64,000 nt of DNA from Chloroflexota bacterium (GTDB taxonomy: Bacteria > Chloroflexota > Anaerolineae > Anaerolineales > Villigracilaceae), in contig JAJYLQ010000014.1 of NCBI GenBank assembly GCA_021787595.1, positions 1 to 64,000 of the forward strand, in the 5' to 3' direction. Positions 41,694 to 51,831 of this stretch are shown here, in pieces. The position numbers were made by a program, and so were the translations under genes. The notes beneath the pieces were generated by a model that did not search any database, was not told where the DNA came from, and worked only from the letters and a program-made list of their open reading frames with translations. The stretch's first letter is position 1, and each line of letters starts with the position of its first letter.

Positions 41694-41724
41694 ATCAGCC
41701 CTGCAAAGGCGGGGCTGATTTTTT
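41694..41724 (+). terminator. Intrinsic terminator
   Basis: ATCAGCCC (41694-41701) pairs with GGGCTGAT (41712-41719), followed by TTTTTT. Confidence 0.9.
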
Positions 41725-41752
41725 CATGAAACAACGTTTCCATTCTGGAGCA

Positions 41753-42652
41753 TCACGGCTTCAACGTAACGATCTCGCTATAAACATACGCCGGACTGTT
41801 CAACAAATCATCCCCCTGGCGGATGAACAGCCGCGCCTGCGTTTGCGAGTCAACTTTATATGGAATCGTGGTGGAAAAATTTTGCAGATTGGCGTTCGGA
41901 AAATTCATCACGCGCAGCCCCAGACTCTTGTTGGTATTCGAGATCAATTCAAACACAACTTGCTGGCTGTTGTACGGCAAGAACTCTCCCTTAAGCGAAA
42001 GGACACCTCCAGACACCGTTGAATCCGCAGGGATGCTGTTGATCGCAACGCGTTCGTAAATAGTGTTGCCGGCCGGGTTGATGATGCTGTCGCCGTTCGA
42101 GATCAATAATACGCGGTCAGAGACCAGAGACTGGATATTTCCGAGGTCGTCCTTTGTGCTGACCTGAATCAACCCCAATTCAGCCGCGGCGCGGATCTCG
42201 AATGGGATTTTCACATACAAGTAATCGCCCAGCGGATGAGGCGGCGCGAACTGAATGGTTCTCCCGAGCAAGCGGCCGTCTTCTCCGTAAAGATCAAACT
42301 CGACTTTATTGCTCTTTCCCGGATAAGCGACCACGCTCAATTCCAACGGCGACGCGACCTTTGACATCGGACCCGGCTTGTTGATTTGAAGCGCAGATAA
42401 TTGGAACCCGGGTCCCAGCGTTGGGATGGCTGTCGGACCCGGCGTTTCGGGAACCGGCGTGGGCGTATCGGTCACCGCGAGCGTGGGCGTGGCCTCTGCG
42501 GCTTTGGTCGCGTTGATGGATTCGGCGGTCAGGTAAATCACCGTCGGCAGGTAATTGGCGGGATAAGCCGTCGGGATGGAAGTTGCTCTAGGTAACGCGC
42601 ACCCAGCCAAAAGTCCCGCGAGCGAAGCGAAGAAAAGGATTTTTCGAAGCAT
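41753..42652 (-). CDS. Lipoprotein with Pro/Thr linker
   Basis: 299 residues. A lipoprotein signal ends LAGLLAGC (cysteine 18). A Thr/Pro segment (about 50-80) follows, and then a beta-rich region: SKVASPLELSVVAYPGKSNKVEFDLYGEDGRLLGRTIQF, resembling Ig-like/BMP-type sandwich units, and a second sandwich (ILSLKGEFLPYNSQQVVFELIS). I recognise no catalytic motif. The start at 42652 puts the signal peptide at the N-terminus; the 13 upstream in-frame residues run into a repeat. It is surface-exposed on the outer face of the membrane. Confidence 0.7.
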   Translation of the reverse strand: MLRKILFFASLAGLLAGCALPRATSIPTAYPANYLPTVIYLTAESINATKAAEATPTLAVTDTPTPVPETPGPTAIPTLGPGFQLSALQINKPGPMSKVASPLELSVVAYPGKSNKVEFDLYGEDGRLLGRTIQFAPPHPLGDYLYVKIPFEIRAAAELGLIQVSTKDDLGNIQSLVSDRVLLISNGDSIINPAGNTIYERVAINSIPADSTVSGGVLSLKGEFLPYNSQQVVFELISNTNKSLGLRVMNFPNANLQNFSTTIPYKVDSQTQARLFIRQGDDLLNSPAYVYSEIVTLKP

Positions 42653-42680
42653 GAAGATCCAATGAGTCTGACAGTTAAAA

Positions 42681-42725
42681 AAGTCCAACAAGTCTACGAT
42701 GTCAATGGCCAGACTTGTTGGACTT
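42681..42725. repeat. 15-bp perfect inverted repeat
   Basis: AAGTCCAACAAGTCT (42681-42695) and AGACTTGTTGGACTT (42711-42725) flank a 15-base loop. It stands between same-strand genes without a U-run on the minus side. It resembles the palindrome inside the nuclease gene at 17150. Confidence 0.8.
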
Positions 42726-42749
42726 ACGAAATTTCTTGGACCGGCAGAT

Positions 42750-44255
42750 TTACAGAGCGTAGATGCCGCTGTATTTGGTCGTCAGATAACGGACATACGG
42801 TTCGGGAGTGATCTTCGAGCCGGTGATCGTTTGAACCAGCTCCTGCGGATAATATTTGCGTCCCTGGGTGTGGATGTGTTTTCGCAGCCAGCCCAGCAGG
42901 GAATCGAATTTGCCTTTGCGAATCTCTTCATCAAGGCCTTTGATATCCTTGTTGATCTTTTCCCATAACTGGGCCGAGACCAGGTTGCCAAGCGCGTAGG
43001 TCGAGAAGTAACCGATGGAACCATAAGACCAATGAACATCCTGCAAGACGCCTAACGCATCATTGGGAGGCGTGATGCCAAGATATTCCTTCATCTTTGC
43101 ATTCCAGATTTCAGGCAGGTCTTTGATGGCAACCTTTCCCTCGACCAATGCGATCTCGAGTTCGAGGCGCAGCATGATGTGAAGGTTGTATGTCGCTTCA
43201 TCGGCGTTGACGCGGATGAAGGACGGCTCGACCTTGTTAATGGCCTTGTAGAAATTCTTCAAACTGACGCCGTCCAATTGCGATGGGAAAACTTTCTTGA
43301 GTCTCGGATAGAAATATTCCCAGAACGGCAGCGAGCGTCCAACGAGATTCTCCCACATGCGCGACTGCGACTCGTGGACGGCCAGCGACGCGGCGTGACC
43401 AATGGGCGTGCGTTCCCAGGCCGGGTTCACGCCCTGCTCATACATCGCGTGTCCCGATTCGTGCATGGCGCTGAATAACGTTGCGAGCGGGCTGCTGGCT
43501 TCGAAGCGATTCGTGATGCGGACATCGTTGACGCTGAATGACGTCTCGAACGGATGCGGGGCCTTGTCCATGCGCCCGCGCGTCCAGTCATAGCCGAACT
43601 GCCTCGTCACGCCTGCAGCGAAGTTCCACAATTTTTCTTCGGTATATTTCTTGTGCAGGAATTTGTCATCCACCTGTTTGCGCGCAGCAATCGCCTTGAT
43701 CAATTCCACTTGCTTCGGGCGCAGGCCGTCGAAGATGACTTTTACATCGGCGGTCTTCATGCCCGGCTCGTAATCGTCAAGCAAAGTATCGTAGGGATGG
43801 TCCGCGGGCGGGAAGAAACTGATGTATTTCCTGACGAGTTCGACGACTTTTTCGAGATGCGGGCGGAAGATGGAGAAGTCCGATTTGGCCTTGGCTTCCA
43901 CCCAGGCTTCGAACGCCTTGGTCGTGACGATGGCCTGCTCCGCCACGAATTCGGACGGGACGCGCACGGCTTTATCGTAATCGCGCGCGGCCATGCGGAA
44001 CATGGCCGCCTCTTCCGATGACAACGGGTCAACACCCGCAAATTCCTGCTTCAGCTCATCCAGCAGTTTGCCGAATTCATCCGAGGTCATTTTATCGTGT
44101 GAGATCTTTCCAAGCGTGGCAAGCTGCTGGCCGCGCGCCTCGCCGCCGCCGGCCGGCATATACGTTTGCTGGTCCCAGCCCAGCAAGGCAGCCGCGTTGT
44201 TCAAATCAGAAATTTCACCGTACAGGTCTTTCAGTTGATTCAACTTTTCGCTCAT
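42750..44255 (-). CDS. M32 (Taq-type) metallocarboxypeptidase
   Basis: A 501-residue zinc peptidase that removes C-terminal residues. The zinc motif is SAMHESGHAMYEQG (HExxH near 265), with the third ligand in SLAVHESQSRMWENLVGRS (about 290-308). DVRITNRF and EATYNLHIMLRLELEIAL are other family blocks. The length is typical and there is no signal peptide, so it is cytoplasmic. It may work with the M20 dipeptidase in peptide recycling, though the genes are 23 kb apart. Confidence 0.93.
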   Translation of the reverse strand: MSEKLNQLKDLYGEISDLNNAAALLGWDQQTYMPAGGGEARGQQLATLGKISHDKMTSDEFGKLLDELKQEFAGVDPLSSEEAAMFRMAARDYDKAVRVPSEFVAEQAIVTTKAFEAWVEAKAKSDFSIFRPHLEKVVELVRKYISFFPPADHPYDTLLDDYEPGMKTADVKVIFDGLRPKQVELIKAIAARKQVDDKFLHKKYTEEKLWNFAAGVTRQFGYDWTRGRMDKAPHPFETSFSVNDVRITNRFEASSPLATLFSAMHESGHAMYEQGVNPAWERTPIGHAASLAVHESQSRMWENLVGRSLPFWEYFYPRLKKVFPSQLDGVSLKNFYKAINKVEPSFIRVNADEATYNLHIMLRLELEIALVEGKVAIKDLPEIWNAKMKEYLGITPPNDALGVLQDVHWSYGSIGYFSTYALGNLVSAQLWEKINKDIKGLDEEIRKGKFDSLLGWLRKHIHTQGRKYYPQELVQTITGSKITPEPYVRYLTTKYSGIYAL

Positions 44256-44279
44256 GGATTCTCCTTGATGCCCTCACTC

Positions 44280-44368
44280 ATCCCCACCCTGCCCTCCCCT
44301 TTCCTCTCCCAAAGTTGGGAGAGGAAAGGGGAGGGTGACCGCAGGTCGGGAGGGGTTAGGTGAGGGAA
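44280..44368. repeat. REP-like hairpin cluster between M32 and serA
   Basis: CCCCTTTCCTCTCCCAAAG and TTGGGAGAGGAAAGGGGAGGG form a long stem, then GGGAGGGGTTAGGTGAGGG. It is the same family as the hairpins in the helicase island. Confidence 0.8.
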
Positions 44369-44370
44369 AA

Positions 44371-45312
44371 TTATGAAACTTTCCAACGCAATGGTTCGCC
44401 GCGCAGCGCGGCCAGGACTTCGTTGGCAATATCTTCCGCGGCACGCGCCTGCGCTTCGACCGTCTGCGCACCGATGTGCGGAGTGGCGATCACCTTTGGA
44501 TGTTGGATCAGGTCGGTCGGGCCGGGCGGCTCGTTCGTAAAGACATCCAGCGCCGCGCCTGCGACCTTCCCGGAATTCAAAGCGGCCAGCAGCGCCGACT
44601 CGTCAATGATCCCGCCGCGCGCCGCGCAGACGATCCGCACGCCATCCTTCATTTCGGAAAAAGCCAGCGGGCCGACCAGGTCACGCGTCTGAACATTGAG
44701 CGGCAAATGCAAAGAAATAAAATCAGACCATTCGTACAAATCCTGAATCGAAACCGGCTCCGCGCCGCGCGCCTTGATGTCAGATTCTTGAATCAGCGGA
44801 TCGTACGCGAGGACGTTCATCCCGAATGTAGCGGCGCGCTTTCCCACTTCCATGCCGATGCGTCCGTAACCAATGATGCCAAGCGTTTTGCCGTTCAGTT
44901 CGACGCCTTCGAGTTCCTTCTTGAGCCAGTCGCCTTTTTTCATCGCCGCATCCGCGCGAGGGAATTCACGTGCTAAAGCCAAAAGCAGGCCAAACGTCAA
45001 CTCTGCAACGGCGACCGTGGTCGAGACCGGCGCGTTGACAACGGTCACGCCATGCTTCTTTGCGGATGCGAGTTCGATGTTGTCAACGCCGACTCCGGCG
45101 CGGCCCACCACTTTGAGTTTTTTCGCGGCGTCGAAAACCCCGGCTGTGACTTTGGTGCGGCCGCGCACGATCAGCGCTTCGTACCCGCCGACAGCGTTGA
45201 CCAGCTCCGAGGCGGAGATGCCCGCTTTATCGTCCACGCGGGAGGCGGCGCGAAGAATGGACTGGCCGCTCTCTTCCAGTCCATCCGAAATCAGAACATT
45301 GAAGTTTGTCAT
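44371..45312 (-). CDS. D-3-phosphoglycerate dehydrogenase-like 2-hydroxyacid dehydrogenase (short form)
   Basis: A 313-residue NAD-dependent dehydrogenase. The nucleotide site is LGIIGYGRIGMEVGKRA (about 143-159). Catalytic Arg is in VCAARGGIIDE (about 228-238), Glu in DVFTNEPPG, and His in ATPHIGAQT (about 276-284). The N-terminus (VGRAGVGVDNIELASAKKHGVTVVNAP) matches SerA. It lacks the C-terminal ACT domain, so it would not be feedback-inhibited by serine as full-length SerA is. Other short 2-hydroxyacid dehydrogenases are an alternative. A -10 box stands 6 bases before its ATG. Confidence 0.85.
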   Translation of the reverse strand: MTNFNVLISDGLEESGQSILRAASRVDDKAGISASELVNAVGGYEALIVRGRTKVTAGVFDAAKKLKVVGRAGVGVDNIELASAKKHGVTVVNAPVSTTVAVAELTFGLLLALAREFPRADAAMKKGDWLKKELEGVELNGKTLGIIGYGRIGMEVGKRAATFGMNVLAYDPLIQESDIKARGAEPVSIQDLYEWSDFISLHLPLNVQTRDLVGPLAFSEMKDGVRIVCAARGGIIDESALLAALNSGKVAGAALDVFTNEPPGPTDLIQHPKVIATPHIGAQTVEAQARAAEDIANEVLAALRGEPLRWKVS

Positions 45313-45318
45313 GCCGCA

Positions 45319-45327
45319 ATTTTAGCA
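45319..45327 (-). promoter_or_regulatory. Extended -10 box for leaderless serA-like mRNA
   Basis: On the minus strand TGCTAAAAT lies 6 bases before the ATG at 45312. No ribosome-binding site is present. Confidence 0.6.
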
Positions 45328-45353
45328 CGGCTCACGTTGGATGCCAATCATAA

Positions 45354-46091
45354 TCAGGGTGCCGGGCATTTGTGTTTGTGCCCGCTGCCGTCCACAGTGA
45401 CGCTAATCTCAGAGCCTTCCCTGACCTCGACCTTCATAACTTCCGGGCTGCCGGTGACAGTCGTATCGTGGATGGTATAGACTCCCGGATTGATCTGGAT
45501 GCGGTTATCCGGAAAATAAGCAGACGAAGGAAGAACGATCGCGCCGGGATCAATTTCCATTTGATCGGACATGCAATTTTGGATGAAAGCCAGAACCGGC
45601 CAAACGGCGGGCGCGGCTTCTGGAAGACTCATAACATCACCGGTGATGGAGGAGTACGTGGTCTGAATGGAAATCCAACCGGCCTTTCCCTCCTGTCCCG
45701 GAATTGGAATTTGAAGCCACTTCGACAACGGATCGCGCGCGGTCGCAGTTTCGCTTTGACCATCCATCAGCGCGCCGACGGGATCAAATGCCATGTCGGG
45801 CCCGCGCCGGATGAAGAGATTCCCTTTTACGGCGGAAACCGTAACCGCGGGAGGGATCTGCGCTGCTGTTGGGGTCGCTATCGCGGGAGGCGCGACCGTC
45901 GAAGTCGGAACGGGGGTATTGACGAGCGGCGAGGCAGAGGATTCCGTCGCAGATGTAACCGGCGTCATGGTGGACACACTGCCGTTGGTCACCTGGTTGG
46001 CAAATCGATTCGCTGTCTTCTGCAGTTTGCAGCCGCTCAAGAGCAGGCTGCATAGAACAATGAAAGCAAGTTTATTTCGCACAGTCACCAC
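45354..46091 (-). CDS. SH3-like domain lipoprotein
   Basis: 245 residues. The lipoprotein signal ends LCSLLLSGC (cysteine about 21). A long Thr/Pro/Ala linker (about 38-82) follows. An SH3b-like domain (VSAVKGNLFIRRGPDMAFDPVGALMDGQSETATARDPLSKWLQI...AGWIS, about 84-145) is next, and a beta-rich C-terminus with a His/Cys tip. Bacterial SH3 domains often bind peptidoglycan. The ATG overlaps the end of the methyltransferase gene by 7 bases, so it ends a five-gene operon with the MacAB-like pump. Confidence 0.75.
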   Translation of the reverse strand: MVTVRNKLAFIVLCSLLLSGCKLQKTANRFANQVTNGSVSTMTPVTSATESSASPLVNTPVPTSTVAPPAIATPTAAQIPPAVTVSAVKGNLFIRRGPDMAFDPVGALMDGQSETATARDPLSKWLQIPIPGQEGKAGWISIQTTYSSITGDVMSLPEAAPAVWPVLAFIQNCMSDQMEIDPGAIVLPSSAYFPDNRIQINPGVYTIHDTTVTGSPEVMKVEVREGSEISVTVDGSGHKHKCPAP

Positions 46092-46669
46092 ACGAATGGA
46101 ATTAGGGCTTTGGTGTGTTTCTTATACGCCAAATACTCCTCGGAAAAATGCTGCGCCAGGATCTTTTCCTCACCGCATAATTTCAGCCAGATTGCCAGCA
46201 TAACGATGAGAAAGCCGATGACCGCGCTAAGCGTTCCAAACGAGAGCGCGGTTCCCAGCGTCATCAGCAGAATGCCCGAATAGATCGGGTTCCGAACATG
46301 GCGGTACAGACCGGTCGTAATGAGCTCGTGTCCTTCCTTGATGGCAACTTCCCTGCTCCAATTTCCGGCAAGCGTTTTCCGGGCGATGACCGCAACGATC
46401 AGACCTGCCACAGCAAAAACAACCGAGAGAAGTTGGATGACCAGCGTCGGCGAGGCAATGGAAAAGGCAATTGGGTTGACCCTGGCAAGGCCCAGAGGAT
46501 TCGAGATAAGCAGAAATCCCGCCAACAGCAATATCTGATGCCAATTGCCCCTGAGCCATCCGCTTGTCCTCTGAATCGGCTTGACCGGTCCGGCAAGAAT
46601 GTACCAGTAAAGAAGAAAAATCAACCAGCATGCCAGGATGGTCCCTTTTACAGTGGTCATATTACTCAT
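46085..46669 (-). CDS. Isoprenylcysteine/phospholipid methyltransferase-like membrane protein
   Basis: 194 residues with about five spans. The C-terminal half carries the ICMT/PEMT pattern: GHELITTGLYRHVRNPIYSGILLMTLGTAL (about 105-135) and EEKILAQHFSEEYLAYKKHTKALIPF. These residues bind S-adenosylmethionine at the membrane. The substrate in bacteria is usually unknown. The start at 46669 overlaps the permease stop by 8 bases; an ATG at 46660 is also possible. Confidence 0.78.
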   Translation of the reverse strand: MSNMTTVKGTILACWLIFLLYWYILAGPVKPIQRTSGWLRGNWHQILLLAGFLLISNPLGLARVNPIAFSIASPTLVIQLLSVVFAVAGLIVAVIARKTLAGNWSREVAIKEGHELITTGLYRHVRNPIYSGILLMTLGTALSFGTLSAVIGFLIVMLAIWLKLCGEEKILAQHFSEEYLAYKKHTKALIPFVW

Positions 46670-47903
46670 AGCGCAGCGCTTCGACCGGTTCGAGGCCTGC
46701 GGCGCGGTTGGCCGGATAAATTCCAAAGAACAGGCCGACAGCCGCTGAGAAAACCGTTGCCAGCAGGATCGCGTCCGCGCCGACGACCGGCGTGAAGTTG
46801 TTGCCGGTGGCCGCGGCGACTTTTCCAACCGTGAAAGCGATCAGCCAGCCAAAGAGGATCCCGACGATCCCGCCGATCAAACTCAACAGCGACGACTCGA
46901 CCAGAAACTGAATGAGAATATCACGCTTGCGCGCGCCGAGCGCTTTTCGCAATCCAATTTCGCGCGTTCGTTCGGTGACGGATACGAGCATGATATTCAT
47001 GATGCCAATGCCGCCCACCAGCAAAGAGATGGCCGCAATGCCGCCGAGGAAAATCGTCAGGATTCCGGTAACGCTTTGCGCGGTATTCAAAATACTTTGC
47101 TGTGTAAACACTGTGAAATCGTCCATGCCCACCGCGGTACGGTGCCGCGTGCGAAGGATTTGTGAAATCTCATCGGTCGCCGCGGTCACCGTGCTGAAAT
47201 CGGTGGCCTGCACATAGATCACATCCACGGCATCGGGGGCAGACTTGGGCCGGGTCGCCGAGAATCTGGCCTGCAAAGTTGTGATTGGAACAAGAACCTC
47301 GTTGTCCTGCGAACCAAATGCGCTTCCGCCGGTGGGCGTTAGAACGCCGATGATTCGAACCGGCTGACCGGAAATCCGAATCGTTTCACCCACCAGACCA
47401 TCGCGGCGGCCAAACAGCGCGTCGGCCACATCCACGCCGATCACGGCTACCGAAGCCCGCCCAAGTTGGTTTGCCTGGCTGATGAATTGTCCATCCAGAA
47501 GGCTGATATTACGGACAGAATAATATTCAGGGGTGACGCCGATAATCGTCGTGGTTTTGGTATTCCCATTAAAGTCTGCAATCCCATTCGTCTGCAAAAC
47601 CGGCGCAACCGCCTTGACGTCCGGCGCAGCATATTGATCCATCATGGCATTGGCATCTCCCATCGTAACCGGGCGCGGGTTTTTGACGGCAGAATTATTC
47701 CGTGCGCCGGAGAAAACGAACAGTAGGTTTGTACCAACGCCGTTGATCGATCCGAGAATCGAAGCCTGCGCGCCATTTCCAACCGCCAGCATCGCGATGA
47801 CCGCCGCAACACCGATGACGATGCCCAGCACGGTCAGTCCCGAACGCATTTTGTTGGAGTTAAGACTCTCGAGCGACTCTAAAATCAACTGCGTAAGATT
47901 CAT
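46662..47903 (-). CDS. MacB-type ABC transporter permease
   Basis: 413 residues. One N-terminal span ([24 protein letters not shown]) precedes a periplasm-like extracytoplasmic domain (about 60-280, MacB_PCD type). Three C-terminal spans follow with the FtsX motif [37 protein letters not shown] (about 291-327). This is the mechanotransmission permease fold rather than a pore-type importer. It works with the ATPase upstream (4-base overlap at 47900-47903) and the adaptor, moving peptides, lipids or drugs out of the membrane. Confidence 0.92.
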   Translation of the reverse strand: MNLTQLILESLESLNSNKMRSGLTVLGIVIGVAAVIAMLAVGNGAQASILGSINGVGTNLLFVFSGARNNSAVKNPRPVTMGDANAMMDQYAAPDVKAVAPVLQTNGIADFNGNTKTTTIIGVTPEYYSVRNISLLDGQFISQANQLGRASVAVIGVDVADALFGRRDGLVGETIRISGQPVRIIGVLTPTGGSAFGSQDNEVLVPITTLQARFSATRPKSAPDAVDVIYVQATDFSTVTAATDEISQILRTRHRTAVGMDDFTVFTQQSILNTAQSVTGILTIFLGGIAAISLLVGGIGIMNIMLVSVTERTREIGLRKALGARKRDILIQFLVESSLLSLIGGIVGILFGWLIAFTVGKVAAATGNNFTPVVGADAILLATVFSAAVGLFFGIYPANRAAGLEPVEALRYE

Positions 47904-48598
47904 TTGTTCCTGCCGTTCGATGAACTTTCCACAAGCCCATCCCGAATGCGGATGATCCGCTGCGCCTGCTCGCCCACCGTCGGGTCGTGAGTCACGATAA
48001 TCAACGTGGTGCCGCGCTCTTTGTTCAAGTTCAGCAGCAGCGCCATGATCTCCTTGCCGACTTTCGAATCGAGGTTCCCGGTTGGCTCATCGGCCATGAC
48101 GATGGCCGGGTTGTTGACGATGGCACGCGCGATCGCCACGCGCTGCTGCTGTCCGCCCGAAAGCTCCGTTGGACGATGGTTGATGCGATCGCTCAATCCC
48201 ACCGCCTCAAGAGCGGCCCTGGCGCGTTCGCGGCGTCCGCCATTCACAAGGCCGGAGTAACGCAAAGGCAATTCCACGTTGGACAGGGCCGATTGCCGCG
48301 ACAGCAAATTGAACGACTGAAAAACAAATCCAACTTTGTGGTTGCGGATGTTTGCCAATTGATCGTCGTTCAGCGAGGAAACCGATTCGCCATCCAGGAT
48401 ATATTCGCCCGAGGTTGGGCGGTCGAGGCAGCCGAGGATGTTCATCATCGTGGATTTGCCGGAACCGGAGGGCCCCATGATGGCGACCACCTCGCCGCGC
48501 CCAATCTGCAGCGATGCGCCGCGCAGTGCCTCGACCTCGACCTCGCCCATCTTATAGACCTTTCTCAAGTCCCGGGCTTCGACCACCCAGTCGGTCAT
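47900..48598 (-). CDS. MacB/LolD-type ABC transporter ATPase
   Basis: A 232-residue ATPase. Walker [10 protein letters not shown] (about 40-48), Q-loop [12 protein letters not shown], signature [14 protein letters not shown] (about 141-154), Walker [13 protein letters not shown] and switch His VTHDP are all intact. The [14 protein letters not shown] segment is typical of the MacB/LolD group. Start and stop codons overlap both neighbours, so three pump genes are translationally coupled. Confidence 0.94.
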   Translation of the reverse strand: MTDWVVEARDLRKVYKMGEVEVEALRGASLQIGRGEVVAIMGPSGSGKSTMMNILGCLDRPTSGEYILDGESVSSLNDDQLANIRNHKVGFVFQSFNLLSRQSALSNVELPLRYSGLVNGGRRERARAALEAVGLSDRINHRPTELSGGQQQRVAIARAIVNNPAIVMADEPTGNLDSKVGKEIMALLLNLNKERGTTLIIVTHDPTVGEQAQRIIRIRDGLVESSSNGRNK

Positions 48599-49935
48599 TA
48601 CCCGCCTCCTCGAATGACTGCTCCTCCGCCACCTCCCGGACCCTGAAGCTGGGTTGGGGGATTCAAGATGACAAGATCGCCCTCCTTCAAAGCCCCGCCC
48701 TCGACTGCGCTCATCGTATCCGACGAAGCCCCAAGCGTGACTTCTACTTGTTTGGGCTGGCCGCTGACCAGAATGTAGACAACACGCTTCCCATTTACAA
48801 AACGAACCGCCTGATTCGGAACCAGGATCGTATCCTTCACCTGGTCCACGATGATGTTCACCGCGGCGGTCATGCCCGGCTTGACAGACGAATCGGCATC
48901 CGTCAGCTTGACCGTCACCGTAAAGTTGACCGAACCCGATGTGACGTCGCCGGCCTGCGAAACTTCGGTGACGACGCCGTTATATTGTTTGCCCTGAACC
49001 GCATCGAATGTCAGGGTGGCCGGCTGGCCGACCGTGATGCTGTTGATGTCCACTTCCGAAACCTGGACATCCACCAGCAGCGCGGAAAGATCATCCACGC
49101 GGAAGGCAAACGTTCCTGCCGCAACCTGGTCCCCTGGCAGCGGATCGGCCTGGGTCACCGTGCCGCCGAACGGAGCGACGATGCGCGCCAAATTTATAGT
49201 GGCTTGCGCGGCGTCAACATTCGCCTGCGCGGCGGCCACATCGTCCGGGTTGGGTCCATTCTTCACACGGTCATAATTTCGCTGGGCATCATCCAATTGA
49301 GCCTGCGCCAGCGCCAGGCTGTTATCGGCATTCTGGATCGTTTGTGCGTCCCAATACCCTTTTTGCCACTTGATGACAGGAATCTCATGACCATTGTTGT
49401 ATTGAATAACAACCGTCTTGATCCATTGCTCACCATTCAAGGAGAGCCGATAGTTATAAGCTCTTTGGTAGGCATCCTGAGCGTTCTGCAAATCGATCGC
49501 CGCCTGTGCGGTAGCCGTGTTGGAGGACGTCAGGTCCTGAAGCGTCTTCTGCGCTGAGACGAGATTGGCCTGAGCCTGAATGATATTCTGCGGCAATGAA
49601 CTCGAATCCAATTCGGCAAGCACATCATTCTGATTTACTTGATCGCCGACCTTGACATTGACCTTGCCAACCGTGCCGCTGACCTGCCAGGCAAGAGACG
49701 CGTTCTGCGCGGCGCGCACACTTCCCGTCGCGCCGACGATCGCGTTCAGGTCGCCGCGTGCAATGGCTTGAGTTTGGTAGGTGTTCTGATTCTGGCCGCG
49801 GCCGCGCGTCAGCAAAAAGGCCAGGACAATGACCAGCACGATCCCAAGTGGAATCGTCAACTTGCGTTTGCTTTTCAGGAACTCCATGGCTTTCCTGAAA
49901 AAAACATTAACTGAATTGAAAAACTTCGACATCAC
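48598..49935 (-). CDS. MacA-like membrane-fusion (HlyD) adaptor
   Basis: 445 residues. An N-terminal anchor ([18 protein letters not shown], about 24-41) precedes the lipoyl half-motifs ([50 protein letters not shown] and [34 protein letters not shown]), which embrace a helical hairpin (about 108-215). A beta-barrel and a Gly-rich tail follow. It links the permease to the exterior. It is first in the operon adaptor-ATPase-permease-methyltransferase-lipoprotein. Confidence 0.9.
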   Translation of the reverse strand: MMSKFFNSVNVFFRKAMEFLKSKRKLTIPLGIVLVIVLAFLLTRGRGQNQNTYQTQAIARGDLNAIVGATGSVRAAQNASLAWQVSGTVGKVNVKVGDQVNQNDVLAELDSSSLPQNIIQAQANLVSAQKTLQDLTSSNTATAQAAIDLQNAQDAYQRAYNYRLSLNGEQWIKTVVIQYNNGHEIPVIKWQKGYWDAQTIQNADNSLALAQAQLDDAQRNYDRVKNGPNPDDVAAAQANVDAAQATINLARIVAPFGGTVTQADPLPGDQVAAGTFAFRVDDLSALLVDVQVSEVDINSITVGQPATLTFDAVQGKQYNGVVTEVSQAGDVTSGSVNFTVTVKLTDADSSVKPGMTAAVNIIVDQVKDTILVPNQAVRFVNGKRVVYILVSGQPKQVEVTLGASSDTMSAVEGGALKEGDLVILNPPTQLQGPGGGGGAVIRGGG

Positions 49936-50132
49936 TTAACCTCCGCGAGGTACCTCGCAACGTGTGATTTTACCTTAACCATGGCGCGGTGACACGGCCC
50001 TGATGATATTTTAAATAATATGTATATAAAATTGTGACGATTGTCGTCCGCATAGGTGACATTAAAGCTTGTGCCTGCCAAATGGCTTTGGGTATCATGG
50101 AATAGATAGCCTTTATTGTATACGGAGGAAGC

Positions 50133-51572
50133 ATGCAGGCCGTTCCAAGCGAATTTCTCGCCATTGACCGCAAGGCGCGCGCAAACAAACCATTTTATGA
50201 TCTGGACTTGCGGCCGCCCGAAACCCGCACCTGTGATTTCGAGGCGGTTGTAGTCGAGTTTAACGCGGAACGCGCCATGGTCGAGGCGTCACGTTGCATC
50301 CATTGCCCGGACCCGGCGCCCTGCATGTTAGCCTGCCCAGCAAACAACGATATTCCATCTGCCATGTGGCTGATCGAACAGGGCAAATTCATCGAAGCCG
50401 CGCAGATCTATCACCGGACCAGTTCCCTGCCGGAAGTTTGCGGGCGCGTTTGCCCGCACGAGCAGTTGTGCCAGGGTTCCTGTGTTTTGAACAAACACCA
50501 TCAACCGGTCCTCACCGGCGAACTGGAAGCCTTTGCTGTTGACTATGAACGCCGCACTGCGGGATACGTGATCCCGCTCGGCACTCCGACCGGGAAACGG
50601 GTCGCCGTTATCGGGGCCGGACCCGCCGGTTTGGCCTGCGCCGATGCCCTCGTCCAGAAAGGGCACGAGGTCACCGTCTTCGATACCAAACCCGCGCCGG
50701 GCGGACTGCTCGTCTACGGAATCCCAAATTTCAAACTCCCGAAAAATATCTGGTTCGAAAAATGGGACGAGCTTGAACGCGTGGGAGTCAAATTCATTCC
50801 GAACACTTACATCGGCAGGGACAAAACCATTGACGGGCTTTTCGTGGAAGGCTTCGAGGCCGTTTTCATCGGCGTCGGTTCGGAAGTCGACGCGCCCATG
50901 GAAAATACGCCCGGCACCGACCTGCCCGGCGTTTATCAGGCGACAGACTTTTTGATCCGCACCAATGTGGACAAGAAACTGCTTCCCGAAAATATGAAGG
51001 AGCCGGTCGAGATTGGCAAGCGCGTGGCCGTCATCGGCGGAGGCGACACAGCTTCGGATTGTCTGCGTACCGCGCTGCGACTCGGCGCGGAAGAAGTGAC
51101 CTGTCTGTATCGCCGCACGGAAAGAGAAATGCCCGGCGGACGAAAAGACCGCCAGATGGCGCGCGACGAAGGCGCAAAATATCGCTTCCTGACCCAGCCC
51201 GTGAAATTCATCGCTGGCGAAGATGGACATCTGGCTGCCATCGAATGTATCGAAATGGTGCTTGGCGAACCGGATGCCAAAGGCCGCCGCAGACCCGTGC
51301 CTGTTCCAGATTCAAATTTCAGCGTCGCATGTGATACGGCCATTCTCGCGCTCGGTTATTGGCCCGATCCCATTATCGGCAAAACCACGCCCGATCTCGA
51401 AACTCACGATTGGGGTCTGGTCACTGTGAAGAATAAAGCCACCGGCGAAACGTCACGTCCCGGCGTGTTCTCCGGCGGAGATTGCGCCACCGGACCCGAT
51501 CTGGTTGTGACCGCCATGGTCGGCGGGCGCAGGGCCGCGCTTGCCATTGACGAATATTTGAAGAACAGATAA
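50133..51572 (+). CDS. GltD-type NAD(P)-dependent Fe-S flavoprotein
   Basis: 479 residues. The N-terminal Fe-S domain has RCIHCPDPAPCMLACPANNDIP and EVCGRVCPHEQLCQGSC (about 55-115, two 4Fe-4S cysteine sets). The FAD site is AVIGAGPAGLACADAL (about 152). The NAD(P) site is VAVIGGGDTASDCLRTALRLGAEEVT (about 298), and GVFSGGDCATGPDLVVTAMVGGRRAALAI lies at the C-terminus. It matches the glutamate synthase small subunit and NADPH-binding subunits of related enzymes (NfnB, dihydropyrimidine dehydrogenase). No gltB is adjacent, so which partner it serves is unclear. GGAGGAA lies 3-4 bases before the ATG. Confidence 0.88.
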   Translation: MQAVPSEFLAIDRKARANKPFYDLDLRPPETRTCDFEAVVVEFNAERAMVEASRCIHCPDPAPCMLACPANNDIPSAMWLIEQGKFIEAAQIYHRTSSLPEVCGRVCPHEQLCQGSCVLNKHHQPVLTGELEAFAVDYERRTAGYVIPLGTPTGKRVAVIGAGPAGLACADALVQKGHEVTVFDTKPAPGGLLVYGIPNFKLPKNIWFEKWDELERVGVKFIPNTYIGRDKTIDGLFVEGFEAVFIGVGSEVDAPMENTPGTDLPGVYQATDFLIRTNVDKKLLPENMKEPVEIGKRVAVIGGGDTASDCLRTALRLGAEEVTCLYRRTEREMPGGRKDRQMARDEGAKYRFLTQPVKFIAGEDGHLAAIECIEMVLGEPDAKGRRRPVPVPDSNFSVACDTAILALGYWPDPIIGKTTPDLETHDWGLVTVKNKATGETSRPGVFSGGDCATGPDLVVTAMVGGRRAALAIDEYLKNR

Positions 51573-51594
51573 TTTTTCCCGAGGGCAGGGTGTT

Positions 51595-51623
51595 GCAGGG
51601 ACGAAGCTATGCTTCGTCCCTGC
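51595..51623. terminator. Perfect 13-bp hairpin after the GltD-type gene
   Basis: GCAGGGACGAAGC and GCTTCGTCCCTGC surround a 3-base loop. There is no U-run, so it may be a dispersed repeat of the GCAGGGG class as much as a terminator. The rest of the gap to 51819 holds a GACGCAAAG/CTTTGCGTC repeat pair. Confidence 0.6.
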
Positions 51624-51818
51624 ATTGGTTTAAAGAGTATTCTTATCGCAAGCTGCCGCTTTGCGAAACTCACGCCGAATTTAACGCTGAGACGCAAAGA
51701 ACAAAATTATGAAATCCTGACGTCCCAGCGCCTTTGCGTCAAAAATTGCGGCGAAGATGGATTTGAAGAGCAAGGACAACAACGGGGGTATTCTTATTCA
51801 CGGCTAACCAAGCCTCGT

Positions 51819-51824
51819 TATAAT
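51819..51824 (+). promoter_or_regulatory. -10 box for leaderless mRNA
   Basis: TATAAT ends 7 bases before the ATG at 51832. No Shine-Dalgarno sequence is present. Confidence 0.6.
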
Positions 51825-51831
51825 CGCCGCC